36,156 bases of DNA, taken from the NCBI GenBank assembly GCA_014764485.1, contig JACXWA010000085.1:1-36156 (forward strand), read 5' to 3'. The notes below the pieces were generated by a model. The model saw only the letters and a program-made list of their open reading frames with translations, was not told the DNA's origin and did no database searches. Both the position numbers and the translations under genes were made by a program. Positions 7,619 through 17,357 of this stretch are shown piece after piece. The DNA is from Candidatus Sulfomarinibacter kjeldsenii. Lineage in GTDB: Bacteria > Acidobacteriota > Thermoanaerobaculia > Thermoanaerobaculales > Sulfomarinibacteraceae. Each line of letters begins with the position of its first letter. The stretch's first letter is position 1.

Positions 7619-7873
7619 ATGGCGCATAAAAAAGGACAGGGCTCAACCCGTAATGGCCGTGATTCCAACGCCCAACGTCTCGGCACAAAGGTCGGTGACG
7701 GTCAGCAGGTGACGGCGGGGACCATCCTCATCCGTCAACGCGGCACCCGCTTCAAGCCAGGGAAGCACGTCATGCGTGGCGGCGACGACACGCTGTTTGC
7801 GACTTCCCACGGCTCCGTGAAATTCCAGAATCGGGGCCGTATGGGCCGCTTCATCAGCATCGTTCCCAGCTGA
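7619..7873 (+). CDS. rpmA: 50S ribosomal protein L27
   Basis: The 84-residue protein starts [20 protein letters not shown], the L27 N-terminus that reaches the peptidyl-transferase centre. The family pattern [28 protein letters not shown] follows. It has no cleavable N-terminal extension of the Firmicutes kind. It lies eight bases after rplU in the same operon. Confidence 0.98.
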   Translation: MAHKKGQGSTRNGRDSNAQRLGTKVGDGQQVTAGTILIRQRGTRFKPGKHVMRGGDDTLFATSHGSVKFQNRGRMGRFISIVPS

Positions 7874-7939
7874 TTGGCGCGCTGAACCCACATGACATTT
7901 CAGGACAAGCGACCGAGCGCGACGGTGTCGCGGCGGTAA

Positions 7940-9617
<1,678 letters not shown>

Positions 9618-9621
<4 letters not shown>

Positions 9622-10001
9622 TGGCGGACGCTCAACTGATGGATTCGCTCCGAACCGCTGCGCAGGCCGCAGCCGACAAGAAGGCGTTCCAGATCGTCGG
9701 CTTCGAGGTCTCCGACCTCACCTCCTACACCGACAGTCTCCTGATCTGTTCCGGCGCCAGTGACCGCCAGGTTGCGGCGATCGCTAACGCGGTCCAGCGG
9801 CAGCTCAAGGAGGCCGGCAGACGGCCCCTCCACGTTGAGGGTGAGAGACGGGCGGATTGGGTGCTCCTCGACTATGGCGAGTTCGTGGTTCACGTCTTTA
9901 CCGAAGAGCGTCGGATTTACTACGGACTCGATGGCCTGTGGGGTGATGCTCCGAAGCTCGATGCGGTGAAGCTCGGAATCGATGAGGGCCATCCGCAGTG
10001 A
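9618..10001 (+). CDS. rsfS: Ribosome silencing factor RsfS (Iojap family)
   Basis: The 127-residue protein contains the family core: KKAFQIVGFEVSDLTSYTDS, CSGASDRQVAAIANAV, then EGERRADWVLLDYGEFVVHVF. RsfS binds ribosomal protein L14 and blocks subunit joining when nutrients are low. It overlaps nadD upstream and rlmH downstream by four bases each. Confidence 0.95.
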
Positions 10002-10480
10002 AGGTGCGCGTGGCCTGGCTCGGCCGACCGACGGCGAGCCCTTATGAACGAGAGGTCGAGACCTATCGCAAAAGGGTCCATCGCAGGTGGCCGGCCGAAG
10101 ACCGTCCGCTACGAACTTCCTCGGGTGGACGCGACAAGGACCCCGGGCGGGTGCTGCGACTCGAGGCCGATATCCTGGTTCGTCATCTCGAGCCCGGTTG
10201 GCGGCTCGTGGCCCTCGACGAACACGGCCAGACCCACACCAGCGACGCATTCGCGAAAAGCCTGCAGAACCAAGCTGACCAGGGTGTAGAGGGCATTCTC
10301 TTTGCCATCGGCAGCGACCTCGGCCTCGATAAAGACCTCGTCGTTCGCGCCGATGAGAAGCTATCGCTGGGGAGCATGACCTTGCCCCACCTTTTGGCCC
10401 GACTTGTGTTGTGGGAGCAGCTTTTCCGCGCTGCCAACATGCTGGGTGGTGGTGCGTATCACCGAGTCGGCGTACAATGA
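9998..10480 (+). CDS. rlmH: 23S rRNA (pseudouridine-1915-N3) methyltransferase
   Basis: The 160-residue SPOUT-class protein starts at GTG 9998, which overlaps the rsfS stop. It has the SAM-knot region LVALDEHGQTHTSDAFAKSL, then FAIGSDLGLDKDLVVRADEK, KLSLGSMTLPHLLARLVLWEQLFRA and a terminal AYHR. It methylates pseudouridine 1915 in helix 69 of 23S rRNA. The usual IGG of the SAM site is IGS here, and the C-terminus runs a few residues past the usual YHK end. Otherwise length and motif order are normal. Confidence 0.93.
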   Translation: MKVRVAWLGRPTASPYEREVETYRKRVHRRWPAEDRPLRTSSGGRDKDPGRVLRLEADILVRHLEPGWRLVALDEHGQTHTSDAFAKSLQNQADQGVEGILFAIGSDLGLDKDLVVRADEKLSLGSMTLPHLLARLVLWEQLFRAANMLGGGAYHRVGVQ

Positions 10481-10518
10481 GGGACGGTCAAATGGAGGAC
10501 CGGAGGCCACACTGTTGT

Positions 10519-10537
10519 GGGCGGAATTGGGCCGCCC
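10519..10537 (+). other. Short GC hairpin between rlmH and the dksA-like gene
   Basis: GGGCGG (10519-10524) pairs with CCGCCC (10532-10537) around a seven-base loop, followed by TTT. It may weaken read-through from the upstream operon or shape the leader of the next gene. Confidence 0.35.
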
Positions 10538-10554
10538 TTTCGGAGGATTGAGCG

Positions 10555-10908
10555 ATGAACAAGAGACAGAGAGAACGCTATCGCAAACAACTACTTGCAA
10601 AGCGGGAGTCCCTCCTGCAGCTCGTCAAAGCAGCGCGTTCCAGCGAAACCGAGGCCAATGACAAAGAAGCGCCGGACCTCGGCGACCGCGCCCTTTCCAC
10701 GGTGATTCGTGATCTGAGCTACCAAGTGACTGCCAAGGAGCGAGACATCCTGCGACGGGTCGATGGCGCCCTCGATCGCATCGAGGAAAGCACCTATGGG
10801 ACCTGCGTTTCATGCGAGAAAAAGGTCCAATTGGGTCGCCTCGACGCGGTGCCGTGGGCGCGTCACTGCATCGAGTGTCAGGAGCTGCAGGATCGTGGAG
10901 AAATCTGA
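10555..10908 (+). CDS. DksA/TraR family zinc-finger transcription regulator
   Basis: The 117-residue protein has a coiled-coil N-terminal half with D41-L-G-D44-R-A46, the DxxDxA tip motif that reaches the RNA polymerase active site in DksA. A four-cysteine zinc finger follows (C84-x2-C87 and C105-x2-C108). DksA-type proteins work with ppGpp in the secondary channel of polymerase to tune rRNA and amino-acid promoters. GGAGG lies eight bases before ATG 10555. It is shorter than E. coli DksA (151 residues) but close to many homologues outside the enterobacteria. An alternative is a TraR/YteA-like member with a different role. Confidence 0.88.
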   Translation: MNKRQRERYRKQLLAKRESLLQLVKAARSSETEANDKEAPDLGDRALSTVIRDLSYQVTAKERDILRRVDGALDRIEESTYGTCVSCEKKVQLGRLDAVPWARHCIECQELQDRGEI

Positions 10909-10957
10909 GGCTTTTCGATCATTCTCCACTTTCACGCGATCATGATCCGGAAAAGCC
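10909..10957 (+). other. Hairpin between the dksA-like gene and holA
   Basis: GGCTTTTCGATC (10909-10920) pairs with GATCCGGAAAAGCC (10944-10957) to give a 12-base stem with a two-base bulge and a 23-base loop. It starts right after the dksA stop codon. No T-run follows, so a processing or attenuation role is as likely as termination. Confidence 0.4.
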
Positions 10958-11000
10958 GAGCGAAGCACGAGACATCAATCCAACCAGAGCGGGGGTGGAG

Positions 11001-12173
11001 GTGAGCGCGCCGATTATTCTCGTCGCCTCGTCCGATGATTACCTGCTCGAGGAAGCGCTCGGTGAAGCGGTGCGGGCGGTATGCGCCGAATTCGGGGATA
11101 TTGATCCCGAAACCTTGTCCGAGGCTCTGACGCCGGAAGACCTCTCCGTCGAACTCTGCTCACCTTCGCTCTTCGCCCCACAGCGCGTCCTGGTGGTGCC
11201 AGACATCCGCACCTGGATCGACATACCAGCGAGACGTCCGCCGGATCCGCGCCCAGCCGAAAAGGCGGCTGTGAATGCGGCGCCGGTAGTGCAGGTGTTG
11301 GGTGAAGGGATAGCCGACGGCATTGCCCTGGTCATGGGCGCTCACTGTCACAGCAAACCCAACGGTGCGCTCGTGGATGCGGTTGACGCTGCCGGCGGAT
11401 TTCGCTGGCAGCCTGTTCCTGAACCACCCAAACCGTGGGAAGACGCCGTTCTGTCGAGGGAACAGGAAGCGATGCTCCGAAAGCTACTTTCAAAGGTGGT
11501 CGGCGATGTCCGGTTCACGCCGGAGGCGAGTCGACTGCTGCTCGAACGTCTGGGTTTCGCCCCCCGGTTGCTCGTTCAAGAGGGACGGAAACTGGCAGCG
11601 GCCAACGTCAACGGGATGGTTGACGAGGAGCTGGTGCTGGCCCTCAGCTTTCCCCAAGAGCGCTCTCTCGACGTTGTTTGGGATGCGGTCTTCGAGCGCC
11701 AGGCTGCGCCGGTTCTCGACATCATGGCGGCCACCGAGGCCGGCATTCAGGTGCGTGACCGGCAGGGACGGACAGTGAACACCAAGGGCGCTCAGTACCT
11801 GCTCTTCAGCCAGGTTGTGTCGATCCTCCAGAACCTCCTCTATCTGAGGAGACTCTCGGAGGAGAATGGGCTCCTCGGGGAGATGTCGCCCGAAAAGACC
11901 CGAGACAACTTCTGGTACCCGAGACGATTCAAAAACGGGCTCGGTCCAAAACTCGTCGAGCTCCTGAAAGCCGACGCGCCTTCGCCGATCCAGCGAGCGG
12001 GAAAGAAGGCGCCGACCCTCTTCGTACTCGGACGGCTGTTCAAAGGAGCCGGCCGATACTCCGATGAAGACCTGGTGCATGCCCTCGCCGACGCAGGTGC
12101 AGTCGAAACCGCCCTGCGCGGGGATATGGCGGCGGAAGCGCTCTCCGTTTGGATCGCTTCGGTCCTTCACTGA
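11001..12173 (+). CDS. holA: DNA polymerase III delta subunit (HolA-like clamp-loader protein)
   Basis: The 390-residue protein starts at GTG 11001, preceded by GGGGGTGGAG. It opens APIILVASSDDYLLEEAL, like the HolA N-terminus, followed by LCSPSLFAPQRVLVVPDIRTW (the 'sLFg.rrlv.v' strand). A helical middle follows (FTPEASRLLLERLGFAPRLLVQEGRKLA), then the C-terminal collar region. HolA is the wrench of the clamp loader that opens the sliding clamp. The protein is about 45 residues longer than E. coli HolA, with an insertion around residues 75-95. The frame is open back to 10812, but that part overlaps the upstream gene and has no similarity. Identification rests on pattern, not on a unique motif. 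Confidence 0.75.
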   Translation: MSAPIILVASSDDYLLEEALGEAVRAVCAEFGDIDPETLSEALTPEDLSVELCSPSLFAPQRVLVVPDIRTWIDIPARRPPDPRPAEKAAVNAAPVVQVLGEGIADGIALVMGAHCHSKPNGALVDAVDAAGGFRWQPVPEPPKPWEDAVLSREQEAMLRKLLSKVVGDVRFTPEASRLLLERLGFAPRLLVQEGRKLAAANVNGMVDEELVLALSFPQERSLDVVWDAVFERQAAPVLDIMAATEAGIQVRDRQGRTVNTKGAQYLLFSQVVSILQNLLYLRRLSEENGLLGEMSPEKTRDNFWYPRRFKNGLGPKLVELLKADAPSPIQRAGKKAPTLFVLGRLFKGAGRYSDEDLVHALADAGAVETALRGDMAAEALSVWIASVLH

Positions 12174-12176
12174 CCC

Positions 12177-12273
12177 GCGCCCACCCGACGGCTATTCGGG
12201 TATACGGCTATACGGCGCGAAGCAGGAACGCTTTTGCGGCCGAAAAGCCGTCCTGCCGCATAGCCGTTTCGCC
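12177..12273. repeat. Inverted word-array repeat, family D (ACGGCTATACGG words)
   Basis: The left arm has GACGGCTATTCGG then TACGGCTATACGG. The right arm has the complement forms AAAGCCGTCC and GCATAGCCGT. A GCGCCCACCCGACGG module sits at the left edge, just after the holA stop. A second family D copy is at 25461-25565. Confidence 0.75.
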
Positions 12274-12319
12274 TTCCGATCTACGCTACGATGATCCCTC
12301 GACGCTATTGGGGAGCATT

Positions 12320-13606
12320 GTGAGCAATTGCGAATCGACGATCGATGAGCTTGCCGAGGCTCGTGAGAGAGTTCGGAGGTTGGAGGCAGTAGTCGAGGCC
12401 GGATTGATGGTCAACTCGACCCTCGATCTGGCCGAACTTGCCGAGCACGTTGTCTGCATCGCAACACGGCTCATTCATGCCGAGCGCGGGAGCCTATTCT
12501 TGGTTGACCGGGAGACCGGCCGTTTGCGATCGATGGTTGCCCAGGGTCTGACCACAGGTCCTCTGACGGTGGAGGTGGGTGAAGGCATCGTCGGTGCAGT
12601 GGCGGCGTCGGGCGACGCAGAAATCCTGGACGATCCATACCTCGATTCACGGTTCGACCCCAAGGTCGACCAACTCACCGGGTTCCAAACGCGGTCACTG
12701 CTGACGGTGCCGGTTCGTGACCGAGAAGGATTGATGATCGCGGTGCTGCAGCTCCTCAATCATCGGGACGGGAACTTCTCAGTTGCGGACGTGGAATTTC
12801 TGGCCGAGCTCGGAGTTCCATTCGCGATCGCGCTGACAACGGCCGATCTCCACCGGGAGATCGTGGCCCGAGAACAGCTGCGTCGCGAGGTCCGGCTTGC
12901 GGCCGAGATCCAGCGGGCCCTGCAACCCGAGGGCCGTGCCGACATCCCGGGTCTCGAGATCGAGGTCCTCTTCGAACCCTGTCACGAGGTAGGTGGTGAC
13001 TACTGGGATGTCATCCCGGTCGGCAATGACCGCTGGTGGATTGTGGTCGCCGATGTCTCCGGCAAGGGTGTTCCGGCCGGCCTCGTGGCGTCGAATATCC
13101 AGGCCTGTTTGTGGTCTCGGCGTACGGCGTCCGAGCCCTTGACCTCGATAGTTGCTGACATCAACGAAATCCTCTGCCGCCTTACCCGCGGTCGCAAGTA
13201 TGCCACCCTGGTGGCGGCGGAGTGGAATTCTGCGAACGAGACCCTGACCTGGGTCAGCGCCGGCCATCCGCCATTGATGCTGAGGCGGAACCGTTCTGTC
13301 CATGACTATGGAGCTACTGGCCGTCCAATCGGCCTACTCCGCGACCAGAGCTTCGAATCCGAAAAAGCGTCGCTCGCCAAGGGCGATACGGTACTGCTCT
13401 ATACCGATGGCCTCCTCGAAGCGGGCGGCATCGGAGGCTCTAATGAGTTTGGGCTCGACAGAATCCGCGCCTGTTTCGACGTTGATGGGAGCCCACGGGA
13501 TGTGATCGAGAGGCTCACCGTCGCCCTCGCCGATCATATTGATGGTGGCGAGCCTGAAGACGACGTTACGCTCGTATGTCTGCGGCGGAAGGGCGCTGAG
13601 AATTGA
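12320..13606 (+). CDS. GAF-domain PP2C-type serine phosphatase (RsbU/SpoIIE family)
   Basis: The 428-residue protein has a short coiled coil, then a GAF domain (about residues 25-175: AERGSLFLVDRETGRLRSMV, FQTRSLLTVPVRDREGLMIA). A SpoIIE-type PP2C domain follows, with VGGDYWD (224-230), VADVSGKGVPAGLVAS, SAGHPP, GDTVLLYTDGLLEA and a terminal EDDVTLV. The metal-binding Asp residues are all present. Such proteins dephosphorylate anti-sigma-factor antagonists in partner-switching pathways in response to a GAF-sensed signal; no such partner is encoded nearby. GTG 12320 has GGGGAG four bases before it. The longer frame from 12149 reads through a repeat and is not used. An NtrC-type regulator follows 107 bases downstream. 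Confidence 0.9.
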   Translation: MSNCESTIDELAEARERVRRLEAVVEAGLMVNSTLDLAELAEHVVCIATRLIHAERGSLFLVDRETGRLRSMVAQGLTTGPLTVEVGEGIVGAVAASGDAEILDDPYLDSRFDPKVDQLTGFQTRSLLTVPVRDREGLMIAVLQLLNHRDGNFSVADVEFLAELGVPFAIALTTADLHREIVAREQLRREVRLAAEIQRALQPEGRADIPGLEIEVLFEPCHEVGGDYWDVIPVGNDRWWIVVADVSGKGVPAGLVASNIQACLWSRRTASEPLTSIVADINEILCRLTRGRKYATLVAAEWNSANETLTWVSAGHPPLMLRRNRSVHDYGATGRPIGLLRDQSFESEKASLAKGDTVLLYTDGLLEAGGIGGSNEFGLDRIRACFDVDGSPRDVIERLTVALADHIDGGEPEDDVTLVCLRRKGAEN

Positions 13607-13713
13607 CGCTCTTCTGACTTCGAATGGGGAGTCGGGCTTCCGGGTTCGCTTTCAGCTTTATCGTGACGAGTCGCTCTTCGGGCTCCGCCGTGACTACAGT
13701 AAAATGAGACACC

Positions 13714-15099
13714 ATGGTGGACAAAAAGATGATTTGGGTGGTGGACGACGATCCGGCGATCAGGGAACTCGTGACCTTCATGGTGACGGAGGCCGGGTAT
13801 GAGGTTGACGCGTTCGCTTCCGGGGCCGAGGTTCTGGCGAGTTCGGGCGGACCGCCGGACGCCATCCTCCTCGATCTCATGATGCCCGGGGTCGACGGCG
13901 TGGAGGTTCTCAAGGAAGTTTCCCGTCTCCATCCGAAACTTCCAGTCATCATGGTGACTGCTGACCACGACGTCCGGCGAGCCGTCGAGGTGACCAAACT
14001 CGGGGCCTACGACTATTTGACCAAGCCGATCGATCAGGAACGGCTTCTGACCACCCTCGGCAACGCTCTGTCTCACGGCAGCCTGGCAAAAGAAGTGGAA
14101 CGTCTCAAGGAAGAGCTTTCGGATCGATACCACCTCCGCAGCATTGTCGGCTCTTCGGCGGCGATGCGAAAGGTCTACGATCAGGTCGAAAAGGTGCTCG
14201 AATCCGAGATTACGGTCTACATCGCCGGTGAAAGTGGGACCGGCAAGGAACTCGTTTCCAAGGCGATCCACTTCGCATCATTGCGTTCGGATGGACCGTT
14301 CATCGATGTCAATTGTGCAGCGATTCCAGAGGGGTTACAGGAGAGTGAGCTCTTCGGTCACGAAAAGGGCGCGTTCACGGGGGCTCTGGCGACACACCCC
14401 GGCAAGTTCGAGCAGGCATCCAGCGGCACCATTTTTCTCGATGAAATCGGCGAGATGTCACCCTCGGCCCAGGCGAGATTGCTCAGGGTCCTTCAGGAGC
14501 GGGTCATACAACGGGTTGGAGGCATCGAGACCATCGAACTCGATGTCCGGGTGATCTCCGCCTCCAATCGCGACCTCGCGAAAATGGTCGAGGAGGGTTC
14601 GTTTCGCCAGGACCTCTATTATCGTTTGGTTGTCTTCCCAATCACCCTACCGCCACTGCGGGACCGGCGGGAGGACATCCCTTTACTGGTCGAGCATTTT
14701 CTCGAGAAATACGCCCGCGATGCCGGCAAGCGGGTGACCCGAGTTGAAGCCCAGGCGATGGATGCGATGGCGGCCCACGGTTGGCCTGGGAATGTCCGCG
14801 AGCTCGAGAACGTGATCCACCGCACGCTTCTAGTTTCTTCAGGGCTCGAACTCAAACTCGAGGATCTACCACCCGGGATTGGTGAGGATCAACCGTCGGC
14901 CGGATTGGGAGCTCAGCCTCCAGCGGACTCGGGGTCCGCCAGCGGCACATTGAATCTCGAGGAACTCGAGCGCGAGACCATCGTTCGGGCGATGGAGAAC
15001 AACAAGGGCAATCTCTCCGACGTCGCGCGCCAGCTCGGCATCGGTAGATCCACCCTCTATCGCAAGCTCGAGCAATTCGGACTCAGAGAGAAGAAGTAG
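13714..15099 (+). CDS. NtrC-family sigma-54-dependent response regulator
   Basis: The 461-residue protein has a receiver domain (phospho-acceptor D54 in LLDLMMPG, conserved K in YLTKPID). An AAA+ domain follows with Walker A GESGTGKE, the sigma-54-contact loop GAFTGA (219-224), FLDEIGEM and a DLYYRL arginine-finger region. A Fis-type helix-turn-helix (LSDVARQLGIGRSTLYRKL) ends the protein. Phosphorylation should trigger ATP-driven opening of sigma-54 promoters. TAAAAT lies eight bases before ATG 13714 and may be part of its promoter. No kinase is adjacent; the PDZ kinase at 29333 already has its own regulator, so this one is orphan or served from elsewhere. Confidence 0.95.
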   Translation: MVDKKMIWVVDDDPAIRELVTFMVTEAGYEVDAFASGAEVLASSGGPPDAILLDLMMPGVDGVEVLKEVSRLHPKLPVIMVTADHDVRRAVEVTKLGAYDYLTKPIDQERLLTTLGNALSHGSLAKEVERLKEELSDRYHLRSIVGSSAAMRKVYDQVEKVLESEITVYIAGESGTGKELVSKAIHFASLRSDGPFIDVNCAAIPEGLQESELFGHEKGAFTGALATHPGKFEQASSGTIFLDEIGEMSPSAQARLLRVLQERVIQRVGGIETIELDVRVISASNRDLAKMVEEGSFRQDLYYRLVVFPITLPPLRDRREDIPLLVEHFLEKYARDAGKRVTRVEAQAMDAMAAHGWPGNVRELENVIHRTLLVSSGLELKLEDLPPGIGEDQPSAGLGAQPPADSGSASGTLNLEELERETIVRAMENNKGNLSDVARQLGIGRSTLYRKLEQFGLREKK

Positions 15100-15203
15100 T
15101 TTTGAGTGTTGAGTTATGAGTTTTGAGTTATCCGCCGCCCACCCACAAACAGCCCCGGGGGGTTGGGTGGGAACTCAAAACTCAACACTAAGAACTCAAA
15201 ACT
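15100..15203. repeat. Inverted word-array repeat, family B (GAGTTTTGAGTT words) between convergent genes
   Basis: The left arm (15100-15131) and right arm (15171-15203) carry tandem AGTTTTGAGT-type words in opposite orientation. The core has CCGCCGCCCACCCAC on the left and GGTTGGGTGGG on the right. The array begins directly after the stop codon at 15097-15099 and ends four bases before the manC stop at 15207. It fills the whole gap between two convergent genes, where a two-way terminator is expected. Confidence 0.85.
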
Positions 15204-15206
15204 GGT

Positions 15207-16242
15207 CTAAAGGACGTCATCCCATCCCTTTTCGCGGAGTGCTTCAACCACTTCCTTGACCCGTTGCGCTTCATCCTTCGGTACGACCAACACCGCGTCC
15301 GGCGTGGCGACAACCACGAGATCGCTGATGCCAACCACTGAGAGTGCCGGGCCCGTGCTGACCAGAACATTGCCGCACGAATCTTTCGAATAAACCCGTC
15401 CGCGGCGGTGGTTTCCGGATGAATCGCCTGGGATCTCTTCGGTGAGTGCTGACCACGAACCCACGTCGGACCACGGGAAGTCGACCGGAACGGTCCAGCA
15501 CTTCTGGGCTCCCTCCATGACCCCAAAATCTACAGATGTTGCGGGCAGGGTCGGGTAGACCTCTGCAACCACGGCATTGGCCTGGGAAGACCCGATGGCT
15601 TCTGCCAGCCGACCGAGGCCTTCGCCGAGCTCGGGCAGTTGGCGGCGGATTTCATCGAGGAGATCGACTGCGCGCCATGCGAATATTCCGGCATTCCACA
15701 GAAACCGTTTCGATTCGAGATAGCGTTGCGCCCGCTCCAGATCCGGCTTTTCAACGAACCGTTGCAGATGGTGAACCGCCCATTCACCGTCCCGGAAGTG
15801 TTCCTGACCGAGTTCGAGATATCCGTATCCGGTTTCAGGTTTCGTCGGTTGGACACCAAAAGTCAGCAGACCGCCTTCCCGCCCGACCAGATTCGCACCT
15901 GCAGCCATCGCTGAGCGGAAGCGTTCCTCCTGACCGATGACGTGATCGGCGGGCGGCGTGGGCGGCAAAACCCGCACAGGCGGCGGTATTTCGCCCCACC
16001 GGCTCAGCGAGAACGTTTCCGGCCGGCAGCTCGGGAAGGATGCCGCGGCTGGCATTGGCGGTTGCAGCGGTTGTCACGACCCACACCCGCTCCGGCGGCA
16101 CCAGCCCTTCGAGCCTCTCGAACGTCATCCGCAGCAGCGGCGTATCGGTGGCAAGAGTCAGAAATTGTTTGGGACGGTCGCGGCGTGAGGCAGGCCAGAA
16201 CCTGGTTCCCGATCCCCCGGCCATGATGACGGCATGAAGCAT
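15207..16242 (-). pseudogene. manC: Mannose-1-phosphate guanylyltransferase, disrupted by an internal deletion and frameshift
   Basis: The gene starts at ATG 16242 with the nucleotidyltransferase signature VIMAGGSGTRFWPASRRDRPKQFL, and runs through NVLAEPVGRNTAACAGFAAH. The family then continues in a different frame with ADHVIGQEERFRSAMAAG, ETGYGYLELG, FVEKPDLERA, WNAGIFAWR and PWSDVGSWSAL to the end at 15207. About fifteen residues that normally lie between the GRNTA helix and the ADHVI strand are missing at the switch. The switch falls near a direct repeat GGGCGGC (15951-15957 and 15960-15966). The intact enzyme would make GDP-mannose for surface polysaccharide. As written, no full-length enzyme can be made. 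Either the gene is a recent pseudogene or the assembly has lost bases here. Confidence 0.85.
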
Positions 16243-16248
16243 GGGTTT

Positions 16249-16254
16249 ATCTTA
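16249..16254 (-). promoter_or_regulatory. TANNNT -10 element of a probable leaderless promoter (manC)
   Basis: On the minus strand TAAGAT lies exactly six bases before ATG 16242. No Shine-Dalgarno sequence is seen. Confidence 0.5.
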
Positions 16255-16258
16255 TCCT

Positions 16259-16295
16259 GCCCGCGTCCGAGTCCGCGCCCGCGTCCGAGTCCGAA
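16259..16295. repeat. Direct word repeat, family F (CGCGTCCGAGTCCG)
   Basis: Two exact copies of CGCGTCCGAGTCCG are joined by CGCC between manC and the HAD hydrolase gene. The complementary form is at 17256-17276, so this family flanks the HAD gene in inverted orientation. Confidence 0.7.
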
Positions 16296-16336
16296 CACCA
16301 CTTGAGAATGCCGGTCTGCAGGGAAATCACCACCTG

Positions 16337-17047
16337 TTACCCCACCAGGTCGAGTATCTCGCTGAGCGAGGAAATACGCCGATAGAGCTCTCCCACAAAG
16401 AGCTCATGGCGGTCGATCAGGGCTGCGCCGAGGCCCGCGTTCTCGGCGCCGCTGTAATCCTCGAGCGGAGAGTCACCGACATGGATCGTCTCTTCAGCCG
16501 AGATCTCCATCCGTTCGAGCGTGCGACGAAAGATCTCGGACGATGGTTTTTCAACCCCCTCATGGGATGACACGGTGACCGTCTCGAAGATTTCGGAAAT
16601 ATGGAGCGAACGGAGGATGTCAGGCAAACGCCGGTCCCAGTTTGAAATTACCGCCAGCCGGACTCCGCGTCCGGCGAGGGCCTCGAGGGTGCTCATGGTC
16701 TCGGGAAAGACCTTCCAAATACTGGCCTCGCAGAATGCCGCATAGAGATCCTCAAGGAGTGGCTCCCAGGGAGCATCATGGTCGAGCCGGCTGAGCACCT
16801 CCCGCACGAAGGCACCCCACCAGGCGAGCTCTCCGCCGGCGATGGAGTTGTACCGATCCTGGCCTGGAACCGACCGGCGCTGCATGGCAGCCCAGGCGTC
16901 CCGAAAGATCGGTCCGACCTCATCGGCTTGGACGGGACGGCCGAGACGACTCAGGTGGTGGGCGTAGAGCTCACCCGGGCTCGGGTCGCAATAGATCATG
17001 GTCCCGCCGGCGTCGAAGGTGATCGCGGCCAGGTGGTTCGTCGTCAT
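16337..17047 (-). CDS. HAD-superfamily hydrolase (HAD-IA phosphatase)
   Basis: From ATG 17047 the protein has 236 residues. Motif I reads ITFDAGGTMI, the DxGGT variant of DxDGT seen in several HAD subfamilies. Motif II is in LAVISNWDRRL, motif III is the Lys in HEGVEKPSSEIF, and motif IV is HVGDSPLEDYSGAENAG. An alpha-helical cap lies between motifs I and II (about residues 20-110). It should be a small-molecule phosphatase in the cytoplasm; the substrate is unknown. The second Asp of motif I, the usual acid/base, is Gly, so some members may act as dehalogenases or have weak phosphatase activity. The frame extends to 17296, but a TANNNT element and similarity both support 17047. Confidence 0.85.
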   Translation of the reverse strand: MTTNHLAAITFDAGGTMIYCDPSPGELYAHHLSRLGRPVQADEVGPIFRDAWAAMQRRSVPGQDRYNSIAGGELAWWGAFVREVLSRLDHDAPWEPLLEDLYAAFCEASIWKVFPETMSTLEALAGRGVRLAVISNWDRRLPDILRSLHISEIFETVTVSSHEGVEKPSSEIFRRTLERMEISAEETIHVGDSPLEDYSGAENAGLGAALIDRHELFVGELYRRISSLSEILDLVG

Positions 17048-17053
17048 CGGGGA

Positions 17054-17059
17054 AGGATA
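17054..17059 (-). promoter_or_regulatory. TANNNT -10 element of a probable leaderless promoter (HAD hydrolase)
   Basis: On the minus strand TATCCT lies exactly six bases before ATG 17047. No Shine-Dalgarno sequence or clear -35 is seen. Confidence 0.5.
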
Positions 17060-17089
17060 GCGGATAACGTTCCCCAACCCATCCGCTTT

Positions 17090-17247
17090 CACCACCAAGA
17101 CACCAAGGTCACCAAGTAATTTCAGGGTTTTCGGGAGAATCTGCCTGAAATCCCTCGAAGTTCCTTTCGATGTCCGAGCATCGCATCCCGATGAGCGAGA
17201 AAAGAACTCGGGAAATTCCCTTGGTGTTCTTGGTGCCCTTGGTGGTG
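17090..17247. repeat. Inverted word-array repeat, family G (CACCAAG words), in the 310-base divergent gap
   Basis: The left arm (17090-17123) has CACCACCAAG followed by two more CACCAAG words and TAATTTC. The right arm (17212-17247) is its near-perfect reverse complement, again with three words and AATTTC. The arms agree at about 29 of 34 positions around an 88-base centre. The repeat fills most of the gap between the divergent HAD and DUF3857 genes (17048-17357), which otherwise holds only family F words at 17256-17276. Confidence 0.85.
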
Positions 17248-17255
17248 AGTCTTTC

Positions 17256-17276
17256 GGACGCGGACTCGGGCGCGGG
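17256..17276. repeat. Family F word, inverted copy
   Basis: The 21-base stretch is made of GGACGCGGACTCGG joined to GCGCGGG. It is the reverse-complement form of the words at 16259-16295, on the other side of the HAD gene. Confidence 0.6.
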
Positions 17277-17357
17277 ATCATCGAAGGATCTGCCATACTC
17301 GGGTGTCATATGAGGGCGCAACGATACCTTTTCACGAAGATCAGCAAAGAAGCATCG

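Noticed and set aside
12149-12319. Longer N-terminus for the PP2C phosphatase
   Set aside because: The extension reads through a word-array repeat and overlaps the end of holA. GTG 12320 has a good ribosome-binding site and begins the coiled coil.
17090-17276. Insertion-sequence ends flanking a mobile element
   Set aside because: There is no transposase and no target-site duplication, and the arms are tandem words of the same kind as in the other gaps.
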